Assembly: GCA_022567365.1 (NCBI GenBank)
Contig: JADFHG010000062.1
Location: 1 to 11,186, forward strand
DNA: 11,186 bases
Reading direction: 5' to 3'
Source of the DNA: Planctomycetota bacterium
GTDB lineage: Bacteria; Planctomycetota; Phycisphaerae; UBA1845
Position 1 is the first letter of the stretch; every line of letters begins with the position of its first letter. Under the pieces are notes generated by a model. That model made no database searches, was not told the DNA's origin, and saw nothing but the letters and a program-made list of their open reading frames with translations. The translations under genes were made by a program, and so were the position numbers. Of this stretch, positions 1 through 6,142 are shown piece after piece.

Positions 1-57
1 GAGTTGGTCGAGCAGACCGAACGCAATACGCGGACGTTCTTTGGCCTGCCGGCGTAG
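1..57 (+). CDS. 3' end of a gene, possibly TatD-family metal-dependent hydrolase (partial)
   Basis: The window opens inside a reading frame that ends at TAG 55-57. Its last 18 residues read ELVEQTERNTRTFFGLPA. The pattern of a short helix, then T-x-x-N-x-x-x-x-F-G-L at the very C-terminus, is how TatD-type deoxyribonuclease/amidohydrolase-fold proteins commonly end (compare the usual 'T..NA..LFGL' tail). That match is from memory of the family. No catalytic metal ligands are within the window, so the function is a guess from the tail alone. That this is the end of a real gene is more secure than which gene it is. The upstream sequence would settle it: TatD would show His/Glu/Asp metal-binding motifs over about 260 residues. 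Confidence 0.5.
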   Translation, partial: ELVEQTERNTRTFFGLPA

Positions 58-195
58 GACCGTGCGTTCGTGGGCTTGAGTCGCCGCGCCGGGTGCGACG
101 GTTTGAACGCGCTTGGTGTCGATGTCTGCGGCCCATTCCGATTTGTATTGAATTGTTGTCGACGCCTGAAGCGCGGAGAAACGACGGGTCTCGGT

Positions 196-224
196 TTGAC
201 ATGGATCGTATCGTCGTGTATTCT
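196..224 (+). promoter_or_regulatory. Sigma-70-type promoter upstream of the MATE gene
   Basis: A perfect -35 hexamer TTGACA (196-201) is followed by a 17-base spacer and TATTCT (219-224), which matches four of six positions of the -10 consensus. The predicted start of transcription is near 231. The only substantial + strand gene downstream is the MATE exporter at 451, so its mRNA would have an unusually long 5' leader of about 220 bases. The match to consensus is seen directly. Activity and the use of a housekeeping sigma factor in this organism are inferred. Confidence 0.55.
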
Positions 225-268
225 CAAGGCTCGTGGTCTCGGTTTTGTGAGCGACCTGCGAGCGATCA

Positions 269-364
269 ATGAGCAATCGGCAGCCAACAACGAACGTGAT
301 CGGCGACCTTACGCGGGTTGTCGTCAAGCCGCGCGCCGAATACGGCGGGGGTGGCACCTTGTAG
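269..364 (+). CDS. Possible 31-residue leader ORF ahead of the MATE gene
   Basis: ATG at 269 opens 31 codons ending at TAG 362-364, with the protein starting MSNRQPTTNVIGDLTRVV and ending YGGGGTL. Most codons end in G or C (for example AAC GTG ATC GGC GAC, GTC GTC AAG CCG CGC GCC), as in the real genes here. It starts about 38 bases after the predicted transcription start at 231 and stops 86 bases before the MATE ATG. There is no strong Shine-Dalgarno, only a purine-rich GCGAGCGA shortly upstream. It has no recognisable domain. A minus-strand frame over the same bases also has moderately GC-ending codons, so the composition evidence is ambiguous. It could be a regulatory leader peptide, a gene remnant or chance. 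Confidence 0.2.
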   Translation: MSNRQPTTNVIGDLTRVVVKPRAEYGGGGTL

Positions 365-450
365 CTCGATCGCCTCATTGTGAAGGATGATTCGACGGCC
401 TCGGGTGCCCAACGGTTCCCGGGGCTTCTTGCATATACGGTCTTCTCGAA

Positions 451-1953
451 ATGGCATCATCAAAACCTTTGCAGCTGGATCTCGCGGCTCGTGAAAGCGA
501 GAAATCCAATCTCCGCGGGGTGTTGGCGGTCGTCATTCCGAGCGTCATCACGACCAGCTCGCGCGCGATGATGGACGTGGCCGACTTCGTCATGATCAGC
601 ACGCTGGGGCATGGCAAGGCCCAGGCGGCGATCCTTCCGGCGCAGATGATCATGTTCACCTATATCGTGTTCGGCATGGGCATCGTCTCGATGGCAAGCA
701 CCTTTGCCGCACAATCGCTCGGCAGAAAGAGATACCGGGAGTGCAGCGCGTACGCGTGGCAGACGCTGTACGTGTCGGCCGTGCTTGGTGTGGTCGCGTT
801 GGCGTGCGTGCCGTTTCTCGAGGGCCTGATCGCCTACCTCGGACATGATCCCGAGGTGCAGGCGATGGAATTGGCCTATGCGCGCATCGCAATGCTCAGC
901 GCGGGGCCCTCGATGGCGGCGTTCGGTTTGGGCAACTTTTTCATCGGAATCCATCGCCCCATGGTGACGATGTGGTCGGCAATCGAGGCCAATTGCGTCA
1001 ATGTGGTCGTGAGCGCCGTTCTCATTTTCGGCGTGATCGGTGAGCCGATGGGTATCGCCGGGGCGGCATGGGGGACGCTCGTCGCGGTGAGCTATCGCAC
1101 GGTGCGCCTCTTGTTGTCGATGAACTCGGCGAGCATGGACGCGACGTACGGCTCGCGTTCGACGTGGCGTCCTTCGGTGGCGCGGCTTCGGAATCTGCTG
1201 CGCACGGGGATCCCGACCGCGGTCCAGTGGTTTTCCGAGGTGATTGTCTGGGCGATTTTCGTGAACGTCCTGATCGGGAAGACCTTCGGCACGGATCATC
1301 TGATCGCGACGAGCACGGCGTGGCAGTACATGCGTATCGCGTTCATGCCGACGATCGGACTGGGAATGGCGTTGACGTCGCTGGTCGGCAAGGCGATCGG
1401 TGCCGAAATCCCGCATGAGGCGATTCGGCTGACCAGATTGTCCGTGGGAATCACGCTGGTGTACATGTGTTCGCTATCGATCGTGTATGCCGTTTGGGGG
1501 TCCGAGCTGATCGGTCTATTCAATGACAAACCCGAAATCATGCGGATCGGCGCACAGATCATGATGTGCGCTGCCGTCTTTCAGCTTTTCGACGCACTGG
1601 GCATCAACTATAGTAGCGCGCTTCGCGGCGCGGGCGACACGTTCGTACCGCTCGTGTTCTTCGTGATCAGTACGTGGCTGATCATTATCGGTGGCGGATT
1701 TGTCGCCGTGTCGTTTTTCCCGGAGTACGGCAGCCTCGGTCCGTGGATAGCGGCCGCGGGATTCATCTCGATCAGCGGTTCGTTCCTCTGGTGGAGGTGG
1801 CACCGGCGGGCGTGGATGAAGATCAACATCTTCAAGCATGACGTGACGGACACGTTCGGCGGAACCGGCGAGGCGGTCGAGACGACGGTTGCCCCAGAGG
1901 AAACTACGGGGACCACCGAGCCGTCGACGACGATTGTGTTGCCCGGCCAGTAG
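451..1953 (+). CDS. MATE-family multidrug/toxin efflux transporter
   Basis: This 500-residue inner-membrane protein has about twelve hydrophobic segments and no signal peptide, the pattern of the multidrug and toxic compound extrusion family, which exports cationic compounds in exchange for Na+ or H+. The motif ALRGAGDT (residues 390-397) in the second half is the well-conserved LRGAGDT signature of the family, and the N-terminal half has the matching ADFVMISTLG region near residue 45. Length is normal apart from a hydrophilic Thr/Glu-rich tail after about residue 465, not expected to be part of the transport fold. The ATG at 451 fits the N-terminus of the family, although the ribosome-binding site is weak (no AGGAGG-like run). 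It appears monocistronic, served by the promoter at 196-224. Substrate and coupling ion cannot be read from the sequence. Confidence 0.93.
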   Translation: MASSKPLQLDLAARESEKSNLRGVLAVVIPSVITTSSRAMMDVADFVMISTLGHGKAQAAILPAQMIMFTYIVFGMGIVSMASTFAAQSLGRKRYRECSAYAWQTLYVSAVLGVVALACVPFLEGLIAYLGHDPEVQAMELAYARIAMLSAGPSMAAFGLGNFFIGIHRPMVTMWSAIEANCVNVVVSAVLIFGVIGEPMGIAGAAWGTLVAVSYRTVRLLLSMNSASMDATYGSRSTWRPSVARLRNLLRTGIPTAVQWFSEVIVWAIFVNVLIGKTFGTDHLIATSTAWQYMRIAFMPTIGLGMALTSLVGKAIGAEIPHEAIRLTRLSVGITLVYMCSLSIVYAVWGSELIGLFNDKPEIMRIGAQIMMCAAVFQLFDALGINYSSALRGAGDTFVPLVFFVISTWLIIIGGGFVAVSFFPEYGSLGPWIAAAGFISISGSFLWWRWHRRAWMKINIFKHDVTDTFGGTGEAVETTVAPEETTGTTEPSTTIVLPGQ

Positions 1954-2036
1954 CGCGACGGCCCACTGAGAGCGCGTTTAACGAGCTTATGCACCTTAGG
2001 ATCCGCGCAAGAATAACTGGTTCAATCGGCACGACT

Positions 2037-2105
2037 GTCATTCTGAGCGCAGCGAAGAATCTCGCGAGAATTGCAGGTGAGGTCCTTCGCTTCGCTCAGG
2101 ATGAC
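2037..2105. repeat. Palindromic intergenic repeat (GTCATTCTGAGCG family)
   Basis: The left arm 2037-2061 begins GTCATTCTGAGCGCAGCGAA, and the reverse complement of the right arm 2081-2105 begins GTCATCCTGAGCGAAGCGAA; 21 of 25 positions pair. The loop contains the self-complementary TCTCGCGAGA (2060-2069). I recognise this arm as a short repeat seen between genes in many unrelated bacterial genomes, so the copy is probably one of many in this chromosome. That recollection was not checked. It sits inside the first stem of the larger element. Confidence 0.7.
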
Positions 2106-2159
2106 GACCAGGAAAACGGTCCGGTTATTTCTGCACGGATCCTTAGTGGATGTGTGAGC

Positions 2160-2318
2160 AGCTATCAGCCGTCAGCTATCAGCCGTCGGCCATCAACGGT
2201 CGGCCGGAGTCTGCGTTGATGGGACGTAACGCATCGCCGGGAAAGAGGTTACACTCCGTGTTCGTGCTGCCGTGTTACCGGTTGTGGGCCTCTGGCTCCT
2301 AGCTGACGGCTGAAAGCT
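2160..2318. repeat. Inverted repeat with AGCTATCAGCCGTC arms
   Basis: The left arm 2160-2184 itself contains two copies of AGCTATCAGCC in tandem (2160-2170 and 2174-2184). It pairs with 2294-2318 at 22 of 25 positions. The interior holds the perfect 9-bp stem 2190-2198/2214-2222. CTATCAGC-type runs are a familiar kind of short intergenic repeat. Together these form the second stem of the 1969-2340 element. Confidence 0.65.
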
Positions 2319-2348
2319 CATAGCTTCTTGAACACGCTCTAATACCCA

Positions 2349-2936
2349 ATGGAACGCGACCCCATTCGCCTGGCGATTCTCCTTTCAGGGACGGGAAGAA
2401 CGCTTCTCAACCTGCACGAGCGAATCGTGGATGGTTCGCTCAACGCGCGAATCCACGTAGTGGTCAGCTCGCGGGCCAACGCGCTGGGCATGGAGCACGC
2501 CAAGCGCCTCGATCTCGCGACCTGCGTCGTCGAACGAAAGCGCCTGACCGACGAGACGTTTCAGGCGAGAATCACGAAGGCAGTGAGCGGCGCGGAGCTG
2601 GTGTGCATGGCCGGGTTCCTCTCGCTCTGGCGGATCCCCGATGAATGGCTCGGGCGGGTGATCAACATCCACCCCGCGCTGCTGCCCGACTTCGGGGGGC
2701 GCGGTATGTACGGTCGCCGCGTCCACGAGGCGGTCATCGCCGCCGGTCGCGAGGAGAGCGGATGCACGGTCCATTTTTGCGACAACGAGTATGACCACGG
2801 CCGGATCATCCTGCAGCGGAAGGTGCGCGTGTTGCCGGATGACACGGCGGACGCCCTGGCGGCGCGGGTCTTCGAACAGGAATGCCTGGCGTATGTCGAT
2901 GCGATTCGGATGATCGCGGATGGGCGGTGCGTCTGA
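2349..2936 (+). CDS. purN: Phosphoribosylglycinamide formyltransferase (GAR transformylase 1)
   Basis: This cytoplasmic enzyme transfers a formyl group from 10-formyltetrahydrofolate to 5'-phosphoribosylglycinamide, the third step of de novo purine synthesis. The 195-residue length is typical. SGTGRTL near residue 13 is the phosphate-binding loop, in place of the usual SG.GSNL. The catalytic set is intact: Asn106 and His108 in INIHPALLPDFGG, and Asp149 in DNEYDHG; the first two have the same numbers as in the E. coli enzyme. The GGRGMYGRRVHEAV stretch resembles a PurN branch common outside the proteobacteria. The ATG lies only 8 bases after the repeat element, and there is no recognisable Shine-Dalgarno, so translation signals come from the repeat edge or the start is leaderless-like. 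No other purine gene is next to it. Confidence 0.95.
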   Translation: MERDPIRLAILLSGTGRTLLNLHERIVDGSLNARIHVVVSSRANALGMEHAKRLDLATCVVERKRLTDETFQARITKAVSGAELVCMAGFLSLWRIPDEWLGRVINIHPALLPDFGGRGMYGRRVHEAVIAAGREESGCTVHFCDNEYDHGRIILQRKVRVLPDDTADALAARVFEQECLAYVDAIRMIADGRCV

Positions 2937-2946
2937 ACCCGCAACT

Positions 2947-2974
2947 TTGCGTCGGCGGGGACGATCACTATAAT
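2947..2974 (+). promoter_or_regulatory. Promoter for the sdhC(AB) genes
   Basis: A perfect -10 hexamer TATAAT (2969-2974) stands 33 bases after the purN stop. The best -35 at a 16-base spacing is TTGCGT (2947-2952), matching TTG only. Transcription would start near 2981, about 108 bases before the chosen sdhC start. This placement argues that purN and sdhC are separate transcription units, and that the longer sdhC frame opening inside purN at 2882 is not used. Confidence 0.5.
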
Positions 2975-3088
2975 CCGCGATTCTCACTCGCGGCGGTGCG
3001 GCGCGGCATCGGTGGGTGGGAGGTCGAGTGCGGCGGCGCGCGGGACGTCGAGCGTTGGTGGTTGTCCAAATGGGGAGATCGCGGATTC

Positions 3089-3874
3089 GTGGTGGATGAG
3101 CACACACAGGCATTAGGCCCGGGCGAGCGGCACTATTTCCTCATACGGAGGCTGCACTCGCTGCTCGGGCTGGTCCCGATCGGCGTTTTCGTGTGCATCC
3201 ATCTCGCCACGAACGCGACTATTCTGTTCGACAGCAAAGGCGGCAGCGCGTTTCAGTGGGCGGTGGAGATCATTCACCTGCCCGAGAAGCTTCACCGCAA
3301 CGTACTCATCGCGATCGAAATCGTCGGGATCTTCCTCCCGTTGTTGTTTCATTCCTTGCTCGGGTTGCAGATTGCGTTTTCCGGCCGATCAAACCCTCAG
3401 CACTATCGCTACGGCGGCAACATCCGCTACACACTACAGCGCATCACGGCGTACATCGCGCTCGTGTTCATTCTCTACCACGTGTGGCACATGCACTGGC
3501 TGGGGGCCGGAGTGGGCGGCGGGGCATTCCAGATGGAGGACTCGGTCGGGAACCCGGCCGCGGCGGTATCCACGGCGAAGGGCATTCAAGCGGCCGTTTG
3601 GATCGCGCCGCTATATGCGGTCGGCGTGATCGCAACGGTGTTTCATCTGGCCAACGGCATCTGGACTGCGCTGATCACGTGGGGGATCACGATCAAGCCG
3701 CGTTCTCAGCAGATTGCCGGGTACATGTGTGCCGTCTTCGGTGTGCTGCTTACGCTCGTTGGGCTGGGCGCGCTTCAGGGCTTCAAGACCTTCGACACGA
3801 GCGGCGACGTGGCGAGTTCTCAGGTGGCGGGGACGACCGCGACGATGGTGATTGACGGTGAAGCGCGCGACTAG
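3089..3874 (+). CDS. sdhC: Succinate dehydrogenase cytochrome b558 subunit (membrane anchor)
   Basis: This membrane anchor of complex II binds two haems b and passes electrons from SdhB to menaquinone. It follows Bacillus SdhC closely: RRLHSLLGLVPIGVF near the N-terminus, FHSLLGLQIAF, LYHVWHMHW, and FHLANGIWTALITWGIT followed by PRSQ. The four haem-ligand histidines of the family map to His38, His88, His131 and His186. Five hydrophobic segments are expected. The frame is open from 2882, inside purN, but family similarity begins only at about residue 15 of my model. I chose GTG 3089 because it follows GGGGAG (3072-3077) and the promoter at 2947-2974; GTG 3092 is equally possible. At 261 residues it is longer than the Bacillus protein, with an insert around residues 139-165 and a hydrophilic tail of about 29 residues. 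Confidence 0.93.
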   Translation: MVDEHTQALGPGERHYFLIRRLHSLLGLVPIGVFVCIHLATNATILFDSKGGSAFQWAVEIIHLPEKLHRNVLIAIEIVGIFLPLLFHSLLGLQIAFSGRSNPQHYRYGGNIRYTLQRITAYIALVFILYHVWHMHWLGAGVGGGAFQMEDSVGNPAAAVSTAKGIQAAVWIAPLYAVGVIATVFHLANGIWTALITWGITIKPRSQQIAGYMCAVFGVLLTLVGLGALQGFKTFDTSGDVASSQVAGTTATMVIDGEARD

Positions 3875-3908
3875 TGTAGTGATTCATAATTGGCGACGTT
3901 CTTGCAAA

Positions 3909-3968
3909 CCGAACCGCGACCGTAAGGGAGCGGACCGAGGAGACCGCTCCCTTACGGTCGCGGTTCGG
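3909..3968. repeat. Perfect palindrome with 25-bp arms between sdhC and sdhA
   Basis: Arm 3909-3933 (CCGAACCGCGACCGTAAG...) is an exact reverse complement of 3944-3968, with a 10-base loop (3934-3943). RNA from either strand would form a very stable hairpin. No T-run follows, so it is not a classic intrinsic terminator. It could act as an mRNA-stabilising or attenuating structure between the anchor and catalytic genes. I believe arms like this recur between genes in planctomycete genomes, but that is recollection only. Perfect arm identity suggests recent insertion or ongoing selection or copy-conversion. Confidence 0.85.
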
Positions 3969-3974
3969 ACAAGA

Positions 3975-4014
3975 TGTAAACAGCGTGACAAACATGCAAA
4001 CAGTGTGACAAACT
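3975..4014. repeat. Tandem 20-bp direct repeat, two copies
   Basis: TGTAAACAGCGTGACAAACA (3975-3994) is followed without a gap by TGCAAACAGTGTGACAAACT (3995-4014), agreeing at 17 of 20 positions. The 20-base period is about two helical turns, so two proteins bound here would face the same side of the DNA. This fits a tandem operator upstream of sdhA, although a simple short tandem duplication would look the same. Confidence 0.7.
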
Positions 4015-4036
4015 GCGCCAGCGAGATTCCGAGCGG

Positions 4037-4067
4037 CGATCGAAACGTAAGCGACGATCGAAACGTA
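4037..4067. repeat. Direct repeat CGATCGAAACGTA, two copies
   Basis: CGATCGAAACGTA occurs at 4037-4049 and again at 4055-4067, an 18-base period; the wider 18-base units agree at 15 positions. The copies lie about 100 to 130 bases before the sdhA start. They may be protein-binding sites or remains of a dispersed repeat. Confidence 0.6.
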
Positions 4068-4090
4068 GGACCGGTGTAGCAATACCGGGG

Positions 4091-4115
4091 CATGGTTGAC
4101 GATGACAACACCATG
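4091..4115. promoter_or_regulatory. Imperfect dyad upstream of sdhA
   Basis: CATGGTTG (4091-4098) pairs with CAACACCATG (4106-4115) apart from one bulged A, around a 7-base centre. The size suits a dimeric regulator or a small RNA stem 50 bases before the sdhA ATG. It contains a TTGACG -35-like hexamer (4096-4101), but no -10 follows at the right distance, so I do not call a promoter. Confidence 0.3.
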
Positions 4116-4165
4116 CGCGCCGCAGGTTTTCTCGGCTCGCGTACGAGAGATGACCGGAAGGGACA

Positions 4166-6142
4166 ATGGCTGAGCAACACGTCGTCGTAGTCGGCGGTGG
4201 ATTGGCGGGGCTCGCTGCGACGATGCGGCTGGCCGAGGCCGGAATTCACGTCTACCTGATCAGCATGGTCCCGGTGAAGCGGTCGCATAGCGTCTGTGCG
4301 CAGGGCGGCATCAACTCGGTCAGCCAGCTTACCCGCCAACAGGGCGACAGCGAGTGGAAGCACTTCGACGACACCGTCTACGGGGGCGACTTCCTACAAC
4401 ACCAGCCGCCGGTAAAGGAGATGTGCGACTGGGCCCCGCGGGTGATCGACCTTCTCGATCGCCTCGGCGTGCCATTCAACCGCACGCCCGAGGGGTTTCG
4501 CGATCAGCGGCGCTTTGGCGGAACGCTCTACAAACGGACGGCGTTCGCCGGCGCGACGACCGGGCAGCAGCTCATTTACGCCCTCGACGAGCAGGTTCGC
4601 CGCTGGGAGACGGAGGGGCTTGTCCAAAAGTTCGAGTATTGGGAGTTTCTCGGACCGATCGTGGACGCGAACGGACAATGCCGCGGCGTGGTCGCTCAGG
4701 ACATGTTCGCGATGACCATTCGCTCGTTCGCCGCCGACGCCGTGATTCTGGCCACCGGGGGGTGCGGGCTGGTCTACGGTCGTTCGACGATGTCGATGAT
4801 CTGTACCGGCGGGGCGGTCGGTCGGGCGTTCAGGGCCGGGGTCAAGTATGCAAACGGCGAGTTCATTCAGGTCCACCCGACGGCAATCCCCGGCACGGAC
4901 AAGCTTAGGCTCATGAGCGAAAGCGCCCGCGGTGAAGGCGGTCGGGTCTGGGTGCCGCGCAAGCCGCAGGATGATCGTGATCCGAATTCGATCCCGGAGG
5001 CGGAGCGATTCTATTTCCTCGAGGAGCGGTATCCCACCTACGGCAACCTCGTACCGCGCGATATCGCCACGCGGGAGATCTTCGACGTCTGCGTGAACCT
5101 GGGGCTAAGCGTCGAGAAGGACCGTTTGTGCGCATACCTCGACCTGACGCACTTGTCGGATGATACCCACAGGAAGCTCGAGGGCATCCTCGAGATCTAC
5201 GAGAAATTCCAGGGTGTGGACCCGCGCACCGTGCCGATGAAGGTCTTCCCGGCGGTGCACTACTCGATGGGCGGTCTTTGGGTCGACTATGAACGCAACG
5301 ACGATACCGGTGGGTTGGTCATCGGCTCGACGCGAAACCACCAGAGCAACGTCCCCGGGCTCTTCGTGATCGGAGAAGCGGACTATCAATTCCACGGCGC
5401 GAATCGGCTCGGCGCCAACTCGCTGCTCAGTTGTATTTTCACGGGGCTGATCGTCGCCCCCACGGTGAAGAACCGGCTCGCGTCGCTCGAGCACGGAACG
5501 GCGGGCGATCAGAATGTGTCGCTGTATGACGGCGCGGTCAAGACGAACCAGGCGCGTTGCGACGCGTTGATTTCGAACGAGGGCGATGAGAACCCGTATA
5601 CGTTGCATCAGGAACTGGGAGAGGTGATGACCCGGTCCGCCACGGTGGTCCGCGACAACAAGGATCTCGAAGCCGCGCTCGCCAAGATCGGCGAACTGGA
5701 CGATCGATACACGAGGGTCCGCATGTCGGACAAGGGCGATTGGACAAACCAGAACCTGAGTTTCACGCGAGCGCTCGGCGACATGCTCTGCATTGCCCGA
5801 GTGATCGTGAAAGGGGCGCTCCTGCGTGATGAATGTCGCGGCGCCCATTACAAACCGGAGTTTCAGATCCCGCCGCCCGATGCGGACGAACCCGGTGAAT
5901 TGCGCAAGCAGGCCGAGTCCTGGTGCGAGGCATTCAAGAAAAAGAACGACAAGTGGCTCAAGACGACGATCGCCGAACACACGTCCGACGGTCCCGTCAT
6001 AAGCTATGAGGCGGTGGACACGAGTCTGATCCCGCCGCGCCCACGCACGTACGGTCTGAAGGGCGCCGAGATCATCGAGGAGGTTTGGCGCGAGATGGGC
6101 ACCGGAGGCGGGGTTCGAGCGAAAAAAGAGTCGGCGAAGTAG
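4166..6142 (+). CDS. sdhA: Succinate dehydrogenase flavoprotein subunit
   Basis: This catalytic subunit of complex II oxidises succinate to fumarate on a covalently bound FAD at the cytoplasmic face of the membrane. The N-terminus has the dinucleotide-binding GGGLAGLAATMRLAEAG (about residues 10-26). His41 in KRSHSVCAQGG is the FAD-attachment residue. Substrate-site residues are present: His237 in QVHPTAIPG, Glu252 in SESARGEGG, Arg298 in VPRDIATRE (the proton-shuttle arginine of the family), His365 in HYSMGG and Arg414 in GANRLGANS. The protein is Bacillus-like (HFDDTVYGGDFL, NRTPEG, GATTGQQL), which fits the di-haem SdhC. At 658 residues it is longer than the roughly 586 of Bacillus, with an insert near residues 270-280 and a longer C-terminus. 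GGAAGGGA (4156-4163) supports the ATG at 4166. Confidence 0.97.
   Translation: MAEQHVVVVGGGLAGLAATMRLAEAGIHVYLISMVPVKRSHSVCAQGGINSVSQLTRQQGDSEWKHFDDTVYGGDFLQHQPPVKEMCDWAPRVIDLLDRLGVPFNRTPEGFRDQRRFGGTLYKRTAFAGATTGQQLIYALDEQVRRWETEGLVQKFEYWEFLGPIVDANGQCRGVVAQDMFAMTIRSFAADAVILATGGCGLVYGRSTMSMICTGGAVGRAFRAGVKYANGEFIQVHPTAIPGTDKLRLMSESARGEGGRVWVPRKPQDDRDPNSIPEAERFYFLEERYPTYGNLVPRDIATREIFDVCVNLGLSVEKDRLCAYLDLTHLSDDTHRKLEGILEIYEKFQGVDPRTVPMKVFPAVHYSMGGLWVDYERNDDTGGLVIGSTRNHQSNVPGLFVIGEADYQFHGANRLGANSLLSCIFTGLIVAPTVKNRLASLEHGTAGDQNVSLYDGAVKTNQARCDALISNEGDENPYTLHQELGEVMTRSATVVRDNKDLEAALAKIGELDDRYTRVRMSDKGDWTNQNLSFTRALGDMLCIARVIVKGALLRDECRGAHYKPEFQIPPPDADEPGELRKQAESWCEAFKKKNDKWLKTTIAEHTSDGPVISYEAVDTSLIPPRPRTYGLKGAEIIEEVWREMGTGGGVRAKKESAK

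Larger units (their letters stand above)
58..450. other. 393-bp gap: promoter, long leader and a doubtful small ORF
   Basis: No convincing full gene lies between the first stop and the MATE start. The gap holds a strong promoter match at 196-224 and, downstream of it, a leader of roughly 220 bases before the MATE ATG. A 31-codon ORF (269-364) sits in that leader. I see no hairpin followed by a T-run, so there is no clear terminator for the upstream gene. GTG-started and minus-strand frames also cross the gap, but they resemble no family I know and look like chance open frames in GC-rich DNA. Confidence 0.6.
1969..2340. repeat. 372-bp nested inverted-repeat element (MITE-like or BIME-like)
   Basis: The outer ends are inverted copies: AGAGCGCGTTTAACGAGC... 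(1969-1991) against the reverse complement of 2319-2340, which reads AGAGCGTGTTCAAGAAGC; about 18 of 22 positions agree with one gap. Inside lie two large stems. Stem one pairs 1991-2020 with 2121-2150 (about 22 of 30, including a shared CGGATCCT core) and encloses a second palindrome at 2037-2105. Stem two pairs 2160-2184 with 2294-2318 (22 of 25) and encloses a perfect 9-bp stem, CCATCAACG (2190-2198) with CGTTGATGG (2214-2222). It encodes no transposase, so if mobile it would be non-autonomous. I see no clear target-site duplication. A structured RNA, or a cluster of REP-like units, are alternatives. Confidence 0.7.
1954..2348. other. 395-bp gap between MATE gene and purN, filled by repeats
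   Basis: No gene is supported here. Nearly the whole gap (1969-2340) belongs to the nested inverted-repeat element described separately. A 76-codon + strand frame at 1989-2219 runs straight through the repeat arms and is a by-product of them. There is no T-run terminator after the MATE stop. The palindromes could end or stabilise transcripts, but nothing in the sequence proves it. Confidence 0.7.

Noticed and set aside
460..1416. 318-codon minus-strand open frame
   Set aside because: Antisense to the MATE gene; very Arg/His/Asp-rich, a shadow.
1989..2219. 76-codon + strand frame in the MATE-purN gap
   Set aside because: It is translated from the inverted-repeat arms; phrases such as ILSAAKNLA come from the repeat itself.
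2385..3113. 242-codon minus-strand open frame across purN and the sdhC leader
   Set aside because: Overlaps purN and the sdhC promoter; no motif and shadow-like composition.
3909..3968. Intrinsic terminator after sdhC
   Set aside because: The stem is perfect but no T-run follows on either side, so it is recorded as a palindromic repeat.
3975..4067. CRISPR array
   Set aside because: There are only two copies of each of two unrelated units, with no spacers of uniform length and no cas genes.
4096..4124. TTGACG as a -35 box for sdhA
   Set aside because: No -10-like hexamer occurs 16 to 18 bases downstream; that stretch is GC-rich.
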